Positions 37,478 to 38,225 of a stretch of DNA of 38,225 bases are shown piece after piece. The stretch is taken from positions 1-38,225 of the forward strand of contig JAGLQN010000107.1 of NCBI GenBank assembly GCA_023136835.1. Direction: 5' to 3'. Within the stretch, counting starts at the first letter, position 1. Each line of letters opens with the position of its first letter. The notes under the pieces are model-generated. The model searched no databases, had not been told where the DNA came from, and saw only the letters and a list, made by a program, of their open reading frames with translations. Both the position numbers and the translations under genes were made by a program. Source of the stretch: Candidatus Omnitrophota bacterium. GTDB lineage: Bacteria; Omnitrophota; Gorgyraeia; Zapsychrales; Zapsychraceae.

Positions 37478-37675
37478 TCAATTCCCTTTCTGCGAGATAA
37501 TGCCCATAAGCAGGGCGGCTGTTTTTACAATCTCGGTCATTGTGCCAGCGTCAATGCTATCCATTTCCGCGAACATTTCAGCCTCACGCCTCATTAGGTA
37601 GGCATCATGTTCCGGCATTTCAAAACGAGCATCCCCGAAGTCAATCTCATTGTCGTGTTCGTATTCTTGTTTCAT
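37478..37675 (-). CDS. Hypothetical acidic protein, 65 aa
   Basis: Begins MKQEYEHDNEIDFGDARFEM and ends TEIVKTAALLMGIISQKGN; acidic and helical. Its ATG is preceded by GGAGAGGGAAC. Its stop lies 2 bases from the annealing-protein start. Possibly a small partner of that protein; not recognised. Confidence 0.6.
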   Translation of the reverse strand: MKQEYEHDNEIDFGDARFEMPEHDAYLMRREAEMFAEMDSIDAGTMTEIVKTAALLMGIISQKGN

Positions 37676-37685
37676 GTTCCCTCTC

Positions 37686-37898
37686 CTAAATTAATAAGCA
37701 ATTTGATACGCAACTATACCCTATTTTCCATCCCCATTGCCACTCTTTTCTCAAGTTTTCTGCGGTAAAAGGACAAGTGTACTGGATTAAATTACCAGCA
37801 AGAACTCCGGCAACCATTGCAAGCGTTTCCTGATTTTTCGGGTCGTCACAAGCCAAGCAATCAGCCGCCGCCTTTTCATCATCTCCGGGGTGTATCAT
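37686..37898 (-). CDS. Hypothetical Cys-containing protein, 70 aa
   Basis: ATG 37898 overlaps the TGA of the membrane peptide gene upstream (ATGA). Sequence MIHPGDDEKAAADCLACDDP (CxxC), a hydrophobic middle (LAMVAGVLAGNLIQY) and two more Cys at the end. A longer in-frame start would read through the membrane peptide gene in another frame and is not preferred. Confidence 0.5.
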   Translation of the reverse strand: MIHPGDDEKAAADCLACDDPKNQETLAMVAGVLAGNLIQYTCPFTAENLRKEWQWGWKIGYSCVSNCLLI

Positions 37899-37996
37899 AG
37901 CGCAGTCCAAGCAAACATAAAGAACAGCATGAACAAGAACCCGCCAGCGACACATACAGCACCGAAAATGTAGCTTAAAATATCAAGAACTTTCAT
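37895..37996 (-). CDS. 33-residue membrane peptide
   Basis: MKVLDILSYIFGAVCVAGGF followed by LFMLFFMFAWTAL: one long or two short hydrophobic helices. ATGA overlaps at both its start (with the DUF7666-like gene) and its end, so it is translated as part of the chain. Function unknown. Confidence 0.55.
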   Translation of the reverse strand: MKVLDILSYIFGAVCVAGGFLFMLFFMFAWTAL

Positions 37997-38225
37997 TTTC
38001 CTTCCTCCACAAACTTGCCATTTTTATCAAGGGTGTAATATGTGTTTGGCTTAATTCCATTCTTGCCAACCATTGAGGCGCGGATATGTGTAATTTCGTA
38101 ATCATTGTTACGATGGACTAAGCATATGGCCCCGGTTTTGGATGCCTTGGCTCTTGATTTATACCCAGTGGCGATTGCAACCGAGTGCTGACCTTCAACA
38201 GAGGCCGCGCTTTGATAACCCGTAT
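37993..38225 (-). CDS. DUF7666-like phage protein, C-terminal part (gene cut by window end)
   Basis: The frame is open from the window edge: TGYQSAASVEGQHSVAIATG, then KSRAKASKTGAICLVHRNND, DYEITHIRASMVGKNG and a TGA at 37993. The -SAAS-, -SVAIATG-, -SRAKAS- periodicity resembles the YadA-head left-handed beta-roll repeats. It continues the gene that starts at 357 (see there). Confidence 0.8.
   Translation of the reverse strand, partial: TGYQSAASVEGQHSVAIATGYKSRAKASKTGAICLVHRNNDYEITHIRASMVGKNGIKPNTYYTLDKNGKFVEEGK

Noticed and set aside
1-38225. Defence, toxin-antitoxin, anti-CRISPR or retron-type systems.
   Set aside because: No reverse transcriptase, nuclease-helicase, kinase toxin or recognised antitoxin pair was seen; small unknown proteins could still include anti-defence factors but nothing in the sequence shows it.

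Overview
This window is essentially one complete genome of a small tailed double-stranded DNA phage, probably a short-tailed (podovirus-like) phage of a Gram-negative host. The evidence is a P22-type portal with a long C-terminal coiled coil, an SU10/DUF5309-type capsid protein, an SU10-type adaptor, a P22 gp10-like tail tube/stabilisation protein, no tape measure, and secreted or periplasmic lysis proteins with an M15 endolysin. The two ends of the window fall inside the same leftward gene and continue each other in frame if an 8-base repeat (ACCCGTAT at 4-11 and 38218-38225) is overlapped. The molecule is therefore circular or circularly permuted, and the window was cut at an arbitrary, repetitive point.

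Layout. A divergent control region (about 1239-1390) separates two transcription units. Rightward (1390-29196): a small HTH regulator that appears to be leaderless, zinc-finger and membrane micro-proteins, a strong terminator (2259-2286), DnaB helicase, a replication protein carrying a GGAAA pentanucleotide tract, a string of small early genes with RusA resolvase, terminase, portal, scaffold, capsid, head-tail and tail genes, probable ejection proteins, tail fibre, and a lysis cassette. Last come a calcineurin-like phosphoesterase and an HslV-like Ntn hydrolase. Leftward (1238 to 1, then 38225 to 29231): Rad52-type annealing protein, SSB, a DUF1367-like protein, HNH nuclease, a LexA-type winged helix protein, a small serine recombinase, and about twenty very small accessory genes packed end to end.

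Beyond the genes, the rightward arm has compact, well-paired intergenic RNA structures at 1914-2048, 3913-3979, 4028-4100 and 7411-7491. One begins at a predicted transcription start. Another carries a loop exactly complementary to the ribosome binding site of the replication gene. The leftward accessory arm reuses a short stop/ACGAG/ribosome-site junction at most gene boundaries and contains a perfect 122-bp duplication of a whole 30-residue gene cassette. These two patterns are the most unusual features of the window. Assignments come from reading motifs by eye; no database search was run.
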